Assembly (NCBI GenBank): GCA_021399435.1
Contig: JAJTUP010000015.1
Span: 1,116,001-1,180,000 of the forward strand
Source: Diaporthe sp. PMI_573
Taxonomy: Eukaryota; Ascomycota; Sordariomycetes; Diaporthales; Diaporthaceae
Direction: 5' to 3'
Length of the DNA: 64,000 nucleotides
The notes beneath the pieces were generated by a model. The model was not told the origin of the DNA. It worked only from the letters and a program-made list of their open reading frames with translations, and made no database searches. The number at the start of each line of letters is the position of its first letter. The first letter of the stretch is position 1. The position numbers and the translations under genes are program-made. Shown in pieces: positions 34,652 through 46,335 of this stretch.

Positions 34652-37257
34652 GCAACCAGCAACCGGCAACCAGCAGTCATCAAAGGGGCCTGGGGGCCAA
34701 GGGCAGCCACCGAATCCCAGCCCCAACCGCTGTACACTGGCTGTACGGCCACATGCGGCACTCAACACCCTTTTTCTCCCGTTCGCCGCAGCAGTCGGAC
34801 CCGAGAAAGCCGGTTGCTACATGTGGCCTATGCATCTCTAATGAAAACGACAAGAAACAAGCCACCATGTGCGGTCTACTGACGCTTGGTAGACGCGTGG
34901 CGACGATCTTGAGTTCATTCTGACGACGGGGTTGCGAGGAGACGGGCCTAGCCCACGAGCCGACTGACTGCCTTCCCGCTCTTGCCCCCCTCCTCCATCC
35001 CCTTCAGCTCCGCGACTTCAGACGACCCAGACAGAGGTGTGCGGGCCACCTCTCTGGGCCACCTGTGGCGTATAAACGGCACGCGAGCAGTCGAGAGGTG
35101 CCGGCTGGGTACTGTGCTATACTCCGTGTGCGTTTTGCGCCCGCTGCCCGCTGCCCGGGCCACACACACCCATACTATCCTATCCACCTCGTCTGAGCTC
35201 GGGAGCCAGGGGCACCGTTGACCGTCGCCAATCCATGCAGGCCGTGGGAGCCGCCCTGGGCCCTCCCCTAGCTTGGAAGCTAGACGCATGAGGCACTGGA
35301 TGCGCACATCCAGCCCAGGGAGTCTGGCTCGGTCTCGAGAATTCTTGTTTGGGCAAGTGGCACTGTCAGCTGAGAGGTCCTATGGTGGACGGACGCACAA
35401 GTGATGATCAGCCCAGCATTGGTCGTTCGTGCCCGATGCAGCAGAGATCCGGGATGCGTCGTAGGAGCCCCAACTCAATCGCAAGCATGCTTGACGGGCC
35501 TCCGAAGCGGGGTAGGGACCCTGGCGGAAAGTCAATCAATCCACGATGCCATCAGCTGGCTGGCTGGTTCTCCGCGGACGCCACCGTGCCCTTGCCCTTG
35601 ACCTTGACCTTTTGTACTAGGCCCGCCATCAGACTCCTCTGCCAAAGGACCGAGGCAAGCCAGCGAAGCGGAGCGGAGCAGCAGCTTGACGTCTTCACCA
35701 AGCTCTGGCGCAACTGGATATTGGGGCATCCTTTTCCTTCACCGGCCCACTCCAGCGACATCACACCAGACCTCAGCATGCGTTTCCAATTAGAAGCACG
35801 GGCCGGCCACTGCGACCCCAGCTGAGAAACGGCTGATGGCGAGCCGGTTGCCTTTCATGCATAAGCTTGAGCCCTATGGACTGCCTAGCTATGGCCCGAA
35901 ACAAGGACTGCAGAAGGCGCCCGCCGACGCCGTTACCAGACTGTAGGATTATGGCACAGGTATCCAACTACCGTTCCAGCTGGGATCAGAGGCCCACGAT
36001 CCTGACGATCCGTTCAAACCCCGGATTCGTCGCACAGACATGCTGGGGTCGGGCCTGCAGTGAGGGCCCTCGCTCTCCTCTCCCGGCCCTGGGGTCGACG
36101 CCCCTAGGCTCGACCGGAGAGGGCTTGGCATGATCAGCTGCAAAGCTTTCTGACATCTGCTGTGCGTCTTTGACTAGCTCCGACACTCGCGGGGTGGTCG
36201 AAGGGCAGGCATAGCTTCGCGGCTCTAGCTGCGCCGATGTGGCTGTCGATCACGTACTATACTATGAAACACACATTTACTGGCGGCGGCATCAACGTAT
36301 GTTGGTCTTTGATGCCGGCCTAGATGACTTCTGCGTAGCACGACAACGGTCGGAGTTTAGCACTGGCGCTGTCACGCATGCTGAGAGTGGTATCACAAGC
36401 CAGGGCACACTGCCTTTCTGCTCTCGTCTGCTGCGGCGCCACCAGGCCAATCGCAAGTGCTGGTGATACAGGCGGTGTCACGTTATTCTGCGGCCCGCAG
36501 CAGACAGCATATCAAGGTACAACGCTCTCACGACGTGTCCCATAGTGGCCGGGTAAGGTAATCGGAGGTTACGAGGAGGGAGATCATGAGACAGGAGGTC
36601 TGGGACGGGTGATCCCAGATGATGCTGTGAGAAAGAGGACTTGACACATTCACGCCCTCTGTCGCGATTGGGATATTTCAGTGCTTGATTGAGTTTTAAG
36701 TTTCAATGCCGTGAGCTGACTCCTTGTTTCTGGCCTCCATCATGAAACGCCAAACCCCTCGATACAATTCTTGCCATCAGGTACCGTCCCACAGTTACCA
36801 AGATCAGCCAGTCAAACACGATATGTTCTCCCCCCCCCCGAGACCCGGTAGAACGACCTGACGGGGTGGGTGGTCGCTGTCTATTTTACAGTTCGTATCA
36901 GCGCATATTGCCATTGACCATGTTGGGCCAGCTGCCGAGGATAGGAACAAGTGACCGTTTCCGTGTTCATTTGCGTGCAGAATAGCCCGTCCAGGAAGCG
37001 TCTGTGTTCACCCGAGAGGAACGACAAGCCAACGTCTGATACATCAGCCAAAATCCAATTCTGAGGCTCGAAAAGAATGCCTTGTCTCGTCTAATAGAAC
37101 CGCCAATATTATATCAGGGTGTCTCTTGTGTTTCAGGGCCTATCCCGACAGCCCTACCTTAATTTTACAAGGGTACACATATACGTGAAGCACACATGCT
37201 GTGAGAGTCGAGAGACGAGCGTGTAGCGTGTAGCGAAGGCCTTCGTGAAAGGCCGTC

Positions 37258-38271
37258 TCAGGCAACATGGTCGATGGACCCCTTGCCGGGTGACGTGGGA
37301 GGTACGGAGCCCTTCTGCTGCCTGAGCCTCTCCTCGAACTTGGCGAACTCCTTCATTGCTATCTCCTCCTCCTCGTCCATGACCTGAGTGACGCCCTTGA
37401 CCTCCTCAATCTAAATGGATAGTTAGCACCGTGTCCCGGCATGCGAGGGGATTGCTCGAGAGAGTGGGGGGTTACTGACGTAGTGCATCAACATGCCCTC
37501 GATACCATTCTTCAGCGTGACCGTGCTGGAGTCGCACGTCCGGCACGCACCGCGCAGCTTCAACAGGACGTTGCCATCCTCGAAGCCGCGGAACTCGATG
37601 TCACCGCCGTCCTCCTGGATGGCCGGCCGGATCCGCGTCTCCAGCAGCTCCTTGATCATGCCGACGACCTCGTCGTCGTTCTCGTCGTAGGCAAGGCTGT
37701 CGGCCTCGCCATCGCCGGTCGCCTCGGCCCCGTCCTTCCTCTCGGCGATGTTGACGATGCTCTGGCCGCTCGTGATGGCCTCGGTGGTCTGTGCGAAGAT
37801 CTCGGGCTTGATGTGCGCCCAGTTCGCGTCCTCCTCCTTTGTCACGGTGATGAAGTCGGCGCCGAAGAAGATGGACTTGACGCCGTCGACGTTCATGAGC
37901 TGAGCGGCCAGCGGGGATGGATAGGGCGGCGAGATGGTGCTGCGCGGATTTAGGTACTCGATGAAGGGGGTGTTGAGGTTCTCGGGGAGGATTCGCTGGT
38001 TGGGGAGGAACTTGAGGGCGTCCGGGTTCGGTGTGGGCTCGATCTGGATGAAAATCGTCCTTTTACCGAGCGTGGTCCGTATGCCGGGTAGAGTTGACCT
38101 TGCCATAGGGAGTTGCGGTCGTTGCCCGGCTGCGAATGGGGGATGTGTCGAGCCTATGCTGTAGAATCGCATCCGGGAGAGCCGGCCAATGCTCGGGCCG
38201 GAGCGAGTCTGTGACGGCCGCACCGCTGCAGTTAAAGCGCCTGACGGCCTGCTTAAACTCCTCAAAATCAT
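37258..38271 (-). CDS. NFU1: Mitochondrial Fe-S scaffold/carrier Nfu1
   Basis: Transfers [4Fe-4S] clusters to mitochondrial targets such as lipoyl synthase (family knowledge). Exon 1 38271-37480, intron 37479-37411 (69 nt), exon 2 37410-37258; 314 residues. Arg/Ser-rich presequence (about 1-60), Nfu N-terminal domain beginning IFIQIEPTPNPDALKFLPNQ (about 73-160), NifU-like C-terminal domain (about 195-265) with the cluster ligands C243 and C246 in RGACRTCDSST. Exon 2 supplies IEEVKGVTQVMDEEEEIA and a polar tail. Reading through the intron meets a stop. Divergent from the HIT-finger gene. Confidence 0.95.
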
Positions 38272-38733
38272 CTTGAAAGGTCTGATTCGTAGGTGGTTGG
38301 GGGAAAGTAGGAGAGTGGCAGCAGTGGGAGCCGCAAGGTGATGTTAAAAAAGGGCCTATGCTGCTGACAAAATGCGAGAGAATTATTTGCCCCAAGACCT
38401 GCGTCATCGCTTGGCCCGGGCTGCAGCGGGAGGTGGGACCTGTTGATAACAAATCTGGGCGTTGCGATCTTCCGAGCTTCCCCAGATTTTCTGAGCGTCC
38501 AGTGATAAGCGCAGTCAGTGTGCAGCGGTGCGTGGGGTGTAGGGGATCCCTGCTAAAAATGTCGGTCCTGCCAGTCAAATTTCAGAGCACCTGCGCCTCT
38601 CCATCCACATCAAGGACAACAACAGCATCCAACCAGCGCTTCCAACACGACCAACCCGTCTTTTATCTGCACACTTGCGCCCGCAACCTGCCGTTTGTGT
38701 TTCCAATTACTATTAGAAATACCAACTGCAGTC
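38272..38733. promoter_or_regulatory. Divergent upstream region, NFU1 / HIT-finger gene
   Basis: 462 bp between two start codons on opposite strands, so both promoters must lie here or inside the genes. No specific factor site recognised. Confidence 0.5.
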
Positions 38734-39564
38734 ATGTCAGTGGACGCGCAGGGCGCTCCGAACGAGCCAGATGGCCGGGCGCCCCCAAACGAGAAGAGTG
38801 CTGAGCACGACGACACCACAGAACACGAACAAGCACAGCACGACGCGACAGCAGCCGCCGTTGACGAAGTACCACCACCAAAGCCTCAGCCTAAGCTCTG
38901 TGGGATATGCGAGAAGGAACCAGCAAAATACAAATGCCCTCGCTGTTCTATTACCTAGTAAGGCCAGCCCCTCGGCATCCCACACCTTGCCCAGCCGGCC
39001 TTCTTCTAACCAACCTCCAGCTGCTCCGTCGCATGTTTCCGCCCCCACAAGGAGAATCACCCGCCGGTCGAGGAGCAACCGGCGCAATCACCCCCCAAGC
39101 CAACCCAACGGGACACCAACGACGGCAGCAGGTCCAATAAGCGCAAAGCCCACCCCTTCAACATACTAGACGACTCGCCCGAGCTGGCACAGCTCTTCAA
39201 GAGGTACCCCAGCCTCCCGACGAAGCTGACCAACATCCACGTCGCGACGCTGCCGCCCGAGGAGGACCACCCCGGCCGCGGCGGCCTCCCCTGGAACCTG
39301 CAGCAGGCGCCTGGCTACCAGCATAAGAAGCCGAAGTGGACGCACGACCTGGGCCTGCGCCGCGGCAAGGAGGCCCTGCGCAAGGCGAGGACAGACCCAG
39401 GCGAGGACGGGGACGCCGTAAGGGAGTACTGCGAGCTGGTCCTGCATCTGCTGTCCAAGCAGGAGTCTACGGGCGGCGTCACGGACCTGGTGAGGGAGCA
39501 GGTCATCAAACAAGATGTGCAGCTTATTGAAAAACTGATGGAGGCGGAGTCCAAGTGGACCTGA
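38734..39564 (+). CDS. HIT-type zinc finger protein (Hit1/ZNHIT3-like)
   Basis: Proteins of this type (yeast Hit1, human ZNHIT3) help assemble box C/D snoRNPs; the match here rests on the zinc finger and small size. Exon 1 38734-38957, intron 38958-39020 (63 nt), exon 2 39021-39564; 255 residues. After a 54-residue polar leader, the finger C56-x2-C59..C68-x2-C71..C76-x3-C80..H84..H88 is intact, with the intron splitting the Tyr codon of SIT-Y-CSVAC. Next come KRKAHPFNILDDSPELAQLFKRYPSLP, a Gly/Pro-rich loop and a helical C-terminus. Convergent with the next gene (187 bp between stops). Confidence 0.88.
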
Positions 39565-39751
39565 TTTCGAAATGTGGAAGATCCCATGCTTCCATGGCTC
39601 ATTCCTATGCTACAATGTTAGTGGAGATATGGTCGGCACGTTCTCGCGTTGAATCAGTGTCAAGAGAGTTGGCCAAACGCGTGAGAGATCAACATTGTAT
39701 GTGTATTATGCATATCGTCTCCGGCATCACCCACTACCATGCAGGGGCCCG

Positions 39752-40474
39752 CTAATGTGCCAGTAGTTTCGAGAAGACGCCGGATTTCCGGTTCACTACT
39801 ACGTGACCCCCATCAATCGCGGTGTCGCACCGAGTCCGGGCGACTTTCGACACCTGTTCTGGCTCGGGCCCATCACCCCCGAGTCTCAACTTGAGCACAG
39901 CAATCGGGCTCATCCGTTTGAAAAGCTGCAGCCTCCGCGGTTTCGGCCCTGCTGAATCGCCCTGCGTCCAGTCAGGAGGGCAGAGCTCCTTGGCACCACC
40001 CGATCGCCCTCTCGCCGGTTCGCTGGACCGGTCATTCAGCACCACGGAATATTTATCTGCCAATTGCGGCCCCTCGCGATCCTGCCTTGCGCCATGCTGT
40101 TTCCGCGCAGATGGCGCGTTGGGTTCCCGCGGGACGTGGACGTACGTTGCGCTGGAGTCTGTCGAGTCGTGGGGCGAGTGGTCGGCCGCAGGCTTCGTCC
40201 GGAAGACCCATCTCGTTGACGTCTTCGGTGCTGCGAGGAGGGATGACGGCTTGTTGTCCTGAGGGTGTGGGGCGGTCCTTCTGGTGTGCAGGTCATGTGT
40301 GCGCCGGGCGTTGAGCAGGTCCGGCTCTGATGATTTCAGCTTCCTGCTCAGCTGCAGATCTTCGAGTTGTCGCTCCGCTATGACGATATTCAGGCGCCTG
40401 CTCAGGTCGACCGGGTCGAGTGGTTGTGATTTCTTCTGAGGCCCTCTCTGGCCCTTGACTTTGGAGGCTCTCAT
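39752..40474 (-). CDS. Unrecognised basic protein
   Basis: Single open frame, 240 residues from ATG 40474 (MRASKVKGQRGPQKKSQPLD). An in-frame ATG at 40504 would add ten residues, but it lies against a TATATA stretch. Strongly basic, Arg/Ser/Pro-rich and largely disordered, with a short helical segment LSRRLNIVIAERQLEDLQLSR (about 22-42) and a more ordered C-terminus RLQLFKRMSPIAVLKLRLGG. The only support is length, ATG and amino-acid composition unlike nearby shadow frames. No family recognised. Confidence 0.5.
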   Translation of the reverse strand: MRASKVKGQRGPQKKSQPLDPVDLSRRLNIVIAERQLEDLQLSRKLKSSEPDLLNARRTHDLHTRRTAPHPQDNKPSSLLAAPKTSTRWVFRTKPAADHSPHDSTDSSATYVHVPREPNAPSARKQHGARQDREGPQLADKYSVVLNDRSSEPARGRSGGAKELCPPDWTQGDSAGPKPRRLQLFKRMSPIAVLKLRLGGDGPEPEQVSKVARTRCDTAIDGGHVVVNRKSGVFSKLLAH

Positions 40475-40504
40475 TGCCGTGGGTCTGAATTGCGTGTGTA
40501 GCAT

Positions 40505-43042
40505 TGTATATATGTGGTTGTGTGAGATTGATAGAGTGAGAGTGAACCGTGGGTTGTGTATATGTGGGTGTGTAAGTACTCTCAGTGTCGTGCTCGGTTG
40601 GACGGCGCCGTTGACAGCGTCGGTGGTCAAGCACAAAGAAACAGCAGACGGGCAGGGCGTTGTTCACATGCAATTTAGCTACTGCAATTTAGCTACTACT
40701 GTACGAGCGGTAGAGCGAGGAGCGAACCAATGCTTGAAATACCACGGCGGCGGGGGGGAGGGGGACTGCAAGCTATTCAAAGGAAAACAGGATCGAAGCA
40801 AGGGATGCGGCTAAATGCGATCAGATGCCTGCCAATGCGAAGGCGCGGGTCCGGTGACCTCGAGGAGCTTGGAAGAAAAGAGAAGGGGGACCCGGGGCCT
40901 GGGGCCTGGGGCACTCCCACCTGGGGCATGGGGCAAACTGGGCTGGGCTGGGCTGCCAGCCATTGCGGGACTTGCCAGAATGCAGACTGGCGTGGTGTAT
41001 GTAGGCTACCCGTAGTTAGGTTAAGGTGAGTCCACGAGTCGCGAATCCGGACGGGTTGCAAATCTTGCTGTGCGGCAACCGTACCACGGTATGGCATGCC
41101 CTGGATGGAATGCGAATGATATGCGCCAGGCCCCAAGGGGCGCATCGTTGCAGCAGCGTGATTCTGTCCTGACCGCTTTGGTGCGTTCGTGCGTGGGCCA
41201 GTTGGACACCCCCCCTCCCTTCCTCTTCCTCATCCTCATTCTCGTCGACCCTCGTCTGCCTTTTGCTGCAAGCCAGTCTTCCTGCTGTCGTAATTGCTGC
41301 TGCTGCTGCTGCTGCTCCTGCTGCAGAATGATGTCGCGCTGCCTTGCGAGGTGGCTCGATGGGGACATGTGCATGGGCTACGGGGCAAAAGAGTTGGACC
41401 CGGCAGACCTGGATGATGGGGACTGGGGGAGTGGGTGACACGGGGGGAGCAGGGGTTGGGCGAGCAGGACCCTCCTGCATCCCCAGAACCCCATAATAAC
41501 CCCATCCGTGAGAGGCTCTGATCGACAAAAAAATGGCGCCTGCAGGTTGGCGAGCATGGTTGCGTAATTGGGCGTCTGGCCCTCTCTTACCCTTCTGGGC
41601 CGCCCTCCTCCCTCCTTCTCGCTGCTGACTGGCCGCTGACGTGCGTCTCGACCATCTGGTCTGATTCCCCTCGTGCCCCGCGTGACAGGCTTGCTTTTTG
41701 GGAAAGGGGACGAGGAGGAGCCGCCCGTCTCTACCCGTGCCGCGAGAGTTGGCACGCAAGGAACGCCTGTAGTCCCGATTATTGCTGTCTCGGATGGCAA
41801 CAAGAAGGGGGGGAAACCACATGTCTAAGATGGCCTTTTCGAGGCTCGTCTTGGCGTCGTCCGCGTTTACGACACCCTCGAGCCCTCGTTGGCCCCTCGA
41901 GATTTCTCCTGGTGAGGGCTAGTGACAAGCGTCCAGTCCAGTCCGTTCGGGTCTCGAGCTCGAGTGTCGTGCTCCGGATCCCGGGCCCGGCTTTCGGCTG
42001 AGTACATGCTGCCTGTGCACTGTCAGCAATTAGACTACCCTGCTGCTGGCTGGGGTGTGGCAGCCCGTCCCCCAGCATTGAAGTGTCCAATCGTCCAGGG
42101 GTGGCGTCGTAGAGGGCAAGGAGGGTATAGAAAGAGTCTTAAGGGGGTCGAATGACAGCGCGAGGACATCGACCACCTGGATGGAGCGCCAGGTGATACG
42201 GACCACTGTCGCCTGGTCATCGTGGTGACGGTGTCTCTGTTCCTGACATGCCAGCCTAAGACTTGGCGTGCAGATCTGCCCACATGTTCTTGACGGCGGT
42301 GCGAGGCAAGCACGCAAGCAACTCTGGGCCATGACATTCGCTATCAGCAGTCCGTAATGGACAAAACAGTACTGAGTATCGAGGGAGCTTGCAAAGCGAC
42401 ATGCAGGTCTCAGCCTTCTTAGCCTCATTGCGACCCCAAAGGGAGAACTGAACGAAAGTGATTAGCACCGTCACAAGCCAGACAGGACCTTGGGGATTGG
42501 ACCCGACTTATCGCGACGCTTTGATATGTGTCGTGGGACTTCGTGTCCAAGCCGGGGGAAACAATAGCGATTCACCTTCACTTTGTTGTCGTCGACGGGT
42601 GGCTAAGAGTGTCTGGGGTTTGCGTGCCCAACTACACGATCTGGGAGTACTTACTTGGTTAGGATGAGTACTGAAAGAAAGACAACGGGAGGGAAAGGCT
42701 TGTGGCCAAAATCAGATTAGGCACACTGCATTGTAGCAATGAATTCTAAACTGATTTCCACGGTAACAAGTACATGGTAGCTCATATATACTGACGTGCT
42801 CAGCCTAATTTATCTCATGTCAGTTATTTTCAATACATTCCTGCACACCCACACACCCACACGCACAACATATACACAGCTGCCACACTTTGGGATCATG
42901 TTACGCAAAACTTGAATCGGGAGAATCTGAGACATGGCATGCTGACGCCTCGGTCCTCGGTCCAATACGGGATTACATATTGAGACATTAAAGTACCAAG
43001 ATATACATCTTCATTCCCCCCGCCCCCCACAGTATATACCCA
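40505..43042. other. Intergenic, 2.5 kb
   Basis: A 268-codon minus-strand frame (41822-41016) is driven by CAG/CTG and Pro/Ala-rich simple sequence and shows no domain. A CTG tract lies at 41295-41324. The left end holds the promoter of the basic-protein gene, with TATATA at about 40505-40512. No gene supported. Confidence 0.55.
41295..41324. repeat. CTG trinucleotide microsatellite
   Basis: About ten CTG triplets with one CTC interruption, intergenic. Confidence 0.85.
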
Positions 43043-44564
43043 TCATGACGACCACCTGCGCGTCAGCGTGGCATTATTCTCGCCGCCCTGGATCCAGTCA
43101 TGCACGACGGCCGCGATCTCGAGGTTGTTCAGCTCCAGGTGCATGAAGTGGCCGTTCCCGTGTATGCCCAGGTCGGCCAGCTTGATCCACTCCGGGCTGC
43201 CGCCGACCTGTTCCAGGTACTCGACGGTGCAGTGGTCGTAGGTGACGTGCACCGACGCCTCGCTGGTGACGAGCAGGTACCTGACGGCGCTGATCTTGGG
43301 CAGCTGGCGCGCGGGCTCGGCCTGGAGGTGGCACGAGCGGTGGGCGAGGGTGTCGTTGCCGACCTCGACCTGGACCAGCTCTGAGGGGTCCGAGATTGGC
43401 GGGTCGTAGTCGATGGGCACGTCGGCCAGGCCCCAGGCGCGCGTGACGGACCCCGAGAGGGAGCCATTGCCGGAGAGGCCGGTGCTGGGGAAGAAGAACG
43501 GGGTGGTGGACGACTCGAGGTTGATGTTGCCGGCGATGAGGCCCCCGCAGTCGTTGGACATGAGGATCGGGTACAGGGCGCCGGCGGAGTGGGAGACGAG
43601 GTAGGACGGCCCGATGATGGACAGGAGCTCGCAGCCGGCCTCCCTCATGACCTGTTGCACCCCGGTGGAGTTTGTGGAGTAGGGAATCACGGCGCTCTGG
43701 AAAGCGTCGAAGAGGGGGTCGCCGCGCAGGCCGGTGCCGGGGAACTGGGTGTGCAGCACGGCCTGCGGGTAGAGCTCCGGGAAGTGCTGAGGGCCTGAGA
43801 AGGACTTCTCCGTGTTCTCGACAGAGGTACTGGATGACAGGGGATAACTGCCAAGGTCTGTCTGGGTGCTGCGGCCGACTCCGGTCTGGTCGACAATATA
43901 GACCTGATAGCCCTGCTCAACGAAGTATGAGGCTGTTCATTCTGTCAGCACGAGTTCACGCTTTGTTGCACGACATTCCAGAATATATTGCAATCGGCAC
44001 CTGAGAGTAACCACACCCGAAAGCCAGCCTCGGAGCCCACACGATGCTCATGGTCCGTACTTGGTGAGTAACAGGCTCATCGGACGACAGCAACAACCCC
44101 TCTAACAGCCACGAGACAGCATGTCGCGCTTTGGAGGAAAATAAGACACACAAATGTGAAAGAAGGGAAGGGGAGGAGGGGGGGGGGAAGGCAAAAGGCA
44201 TACCAAAGCCCTTCCTGTTGTCTGGCGTGTTGAGCCAAGACACACCGCTGCCGCCACCTCCATGAAGGAAAACCACGGGCTTGGACTGGGTGACAGCGGC
44301 CGGCGTCAGCTTCTCGACGTACAGCTGATCGGTGATGCGGTTGCCGGTGTCGTCCCCGTAGTAACGGCCGCCGACATAGAAGACGTCCCTCGCGTAGGGC
44401 GCCTGGTCGGAGCTGCACCTGGGGCTGAGGGCCAAGACGCCCGTGCAGTCGGCAGTGGAGTTGTCGGATCGGCCAGGGAGACGTGCGGCGGCGGCAAGCG
44501 AGCCCCCCGCGAGCAAGGCCAGGGCAGCCGAGCTGAGGAGGGATGTGAGAGAGTGGTGCGCCAT
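43043..44564 (-). CDS. Secreted alpha/beta hydrolase
   Basis: Predicted extracellular esterase/lipase-like enzyme; substrate unknown. Exon 1 44564-44204, intron 44203-43933 (271 nt), exon 2 43932-43043; 416 residues. The signal peptide MAHHSLTSLLSSAALALLAG.. ends near residue 25. Oxyanion-loop motif VVFLHGGGGSG, nucleophile elbow LVSHSAGAL (Ser about 236) with Ser instead of Gly before the His, and a catalytic His candidate in GNGHFMHLE (about 382). Several N-glycosylation sequons (NSTA, NSTG, NGSL, NDTL, NATL). The intron join KGF-A-SYFVEQGYQVYIVD restores a canonical strand, but the intron is long and could hide an alternative exon. The ATG at 44564 immediately precedes the signal peptide. 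Confidence 0.87.
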
Positions 44565-46335
44565 GGGCAAGGGACTCTTGAGAGGGGCTGACGAGAGCCA
44601 GGTGTGTCGATGCCGCAGACCGCAGACCGCAGACCGCAGACCTCGAGCAATGGCGGGACCCTGGGCACACTCGCGATGGCGGCTGGCGTGGCGGCTTTTG
44701 GCAATTGGAACTGGAGTCTCAGAGACGCGACGACCTCCTCATCATCCTCGGCAGGGACCCAGTCGCTGATTACAGGTCGAGCTTTGGCGAGTCTGGACTC
44801 TGTCGGCGAAGATCCATCGTGCCCCATCCGCCGCCACTTGCCCCTATCGCGAAGGGGTCCCCCCTCCCTCTCGATATTTTCGGAGATGAGCCGTGCCAGG
44901 CGGAGCCCCTCTCTCCTCTAGCCCCCCGGGCAAGGCCTTGAATGTGGGGGTTCCATCGGGTCCGGTTCGGGGCTGCCCGCCGGATCAGGTTGGATGAAGC
45001 CTTTGTTGCAAGCAAGAGCTGGCTCCTCTCACCCAGGCTGCCAGGCGGAGGCACCTGGCTGGATTTTTTTGACCGCATCGTGAGTGAGTCTGTCAAAAAA
45101 GAAATGATGGCCAGCTTCCAGCGACCGACCGACCCTCGGAGGTCCGCCAGCAGAGATTGCACACGCCCACGGGGGTTGTTTTCGCATTCGCCTCGGCTTT
45201 TGGCTGGCCTCGCCCACTTTTACCCGCTCCTGGGCCACGTTGACGATGTGGAAAACATGACCTAGTGTTCATGGCAGAGCGGTGTCAGGACTCAGGGACC
45301 TGCCTCAGCATATTATAAACGTCCTCACATCCTCTTCTTCTGTCCGCCATGCCGCACGTCCCGGCCTCAGCTCAGCCGCCCAGGTTGATGGTAGCCGAGC
45401 TCGCCGTTGTCAGGCCCCGGTTGAAATTGCAGTATCCACTGCCGGCGGATTCCCGGTCGCTCTAAATGAGGCGACGGCAAAACACATACACGCCTCGCAG
45501 GGATCCCAAACGTCGGGGAGTCGAATTTTGCCTTGCCTCGCCTTGCCTTGCCTGCCCAGCCAGCCCAATCCAGCCCAGCTCGCCACACCACCCCATCACA
45601 CCTTCCCGCGTGGCTGCGGCAAGGAATAAAGTCTCATGGGGCTGATGGGGTGACGTGCCCGTGAGATGTCGTCCTGCGTCCTGTAGCGTGATGTGCATGG
45701 TGTTGTGGGGTGCGCTTCCTCGTTATTACGACAGTCTCGTGCTTGCTTGCTTGCGTGCGTGCTGGTGGATCGATCTCTGCTCGATCGCATTTTGGGCCCA
45801 CCCGTCACCTTCTTTCAACCTCGCACGCACACAGTAAAGTTCCAGGACCCCTGCGCTCTTGCATTGCTGTGTTCAACAATAAACCTGGTATTGTGGGGCC
45901 CAGCGCCCGGCAGCTGAGGGCGGATATCCTCGAGTCGTCTCCAGTTGTGGTCCAACCGTGATACTTTCCGGACATTTGGGTTCGCCAGCCCGGGAGAACC
46001 CTTCTTCACCTTGATGCGCCCATCGAGCCACCCAGGCTGATCTTGAAACGGGAGTTCATGTCTGCCGCTTAGCAGAGGCAATGCTTGAGTTTCCTTTCCG
46101 CCGGGACACGTCCCAACCCATCATACGTGTCCAAGGTGTCCTCTCCCTCCCATCTAAAAACAAACCTGTCACCCGAGCCGTCGGGCTCTATCCGTGATCG
46201 ACATTGGGCAACTCTGCCGAACGACAGAAATACTCGACATCTTGTGCTCCCTCCCGGGAGGTCCATCCTTTCCGCATTGTTCCCACCTCGGCACCCGCCT
46301 CCCAAAAAGGTCGACTGACTGCTCACATTCCCGTC
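44565..46335. other. Intergenic between hydrolase and 7-TM gene
   Basis: 1.8 kb divergent upstream region. A 7-bp tandem repeat sits 50 bp above the hydrolase ATG (44613-44640). Only short frames otherwise. No gene seen. Confidence 0.6.
44613..44640. repeat. 7-bp tandem repeat (CCGCAGA)4 at hydrolase 5' end
   Basis: Four perfect units within the likely 5' UTR or proximal promoter of the hydrolase gene. Confidence 0.85.

Larger units (their letters stand above)
31602..37257. other. 5.7 kb gene-poor, microsatellite-rich region
   Basis: Between the PSP1 5' side and the NFU1 3' end. Open frames are short, overlap on both strands and are driven by simple sequence (CA, TG, CAC and TTGTA tracts). 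No recognisable domain, tRNA box pair or 5S rRNA sequence was found. It may hold the PSP1 promoter and leader near 31602-32300 and a non-coding transcript, but I see no direct evidence. Confidence 0.55.

Noticed and set aside
41016..41822. 268-codon minus-strand frame
   Set aside because: It is dominated by simple-sequence Ala/Gln/Pro/Arg stretches from CTG repeats, is overlapped by equally long frames, and has no domain.
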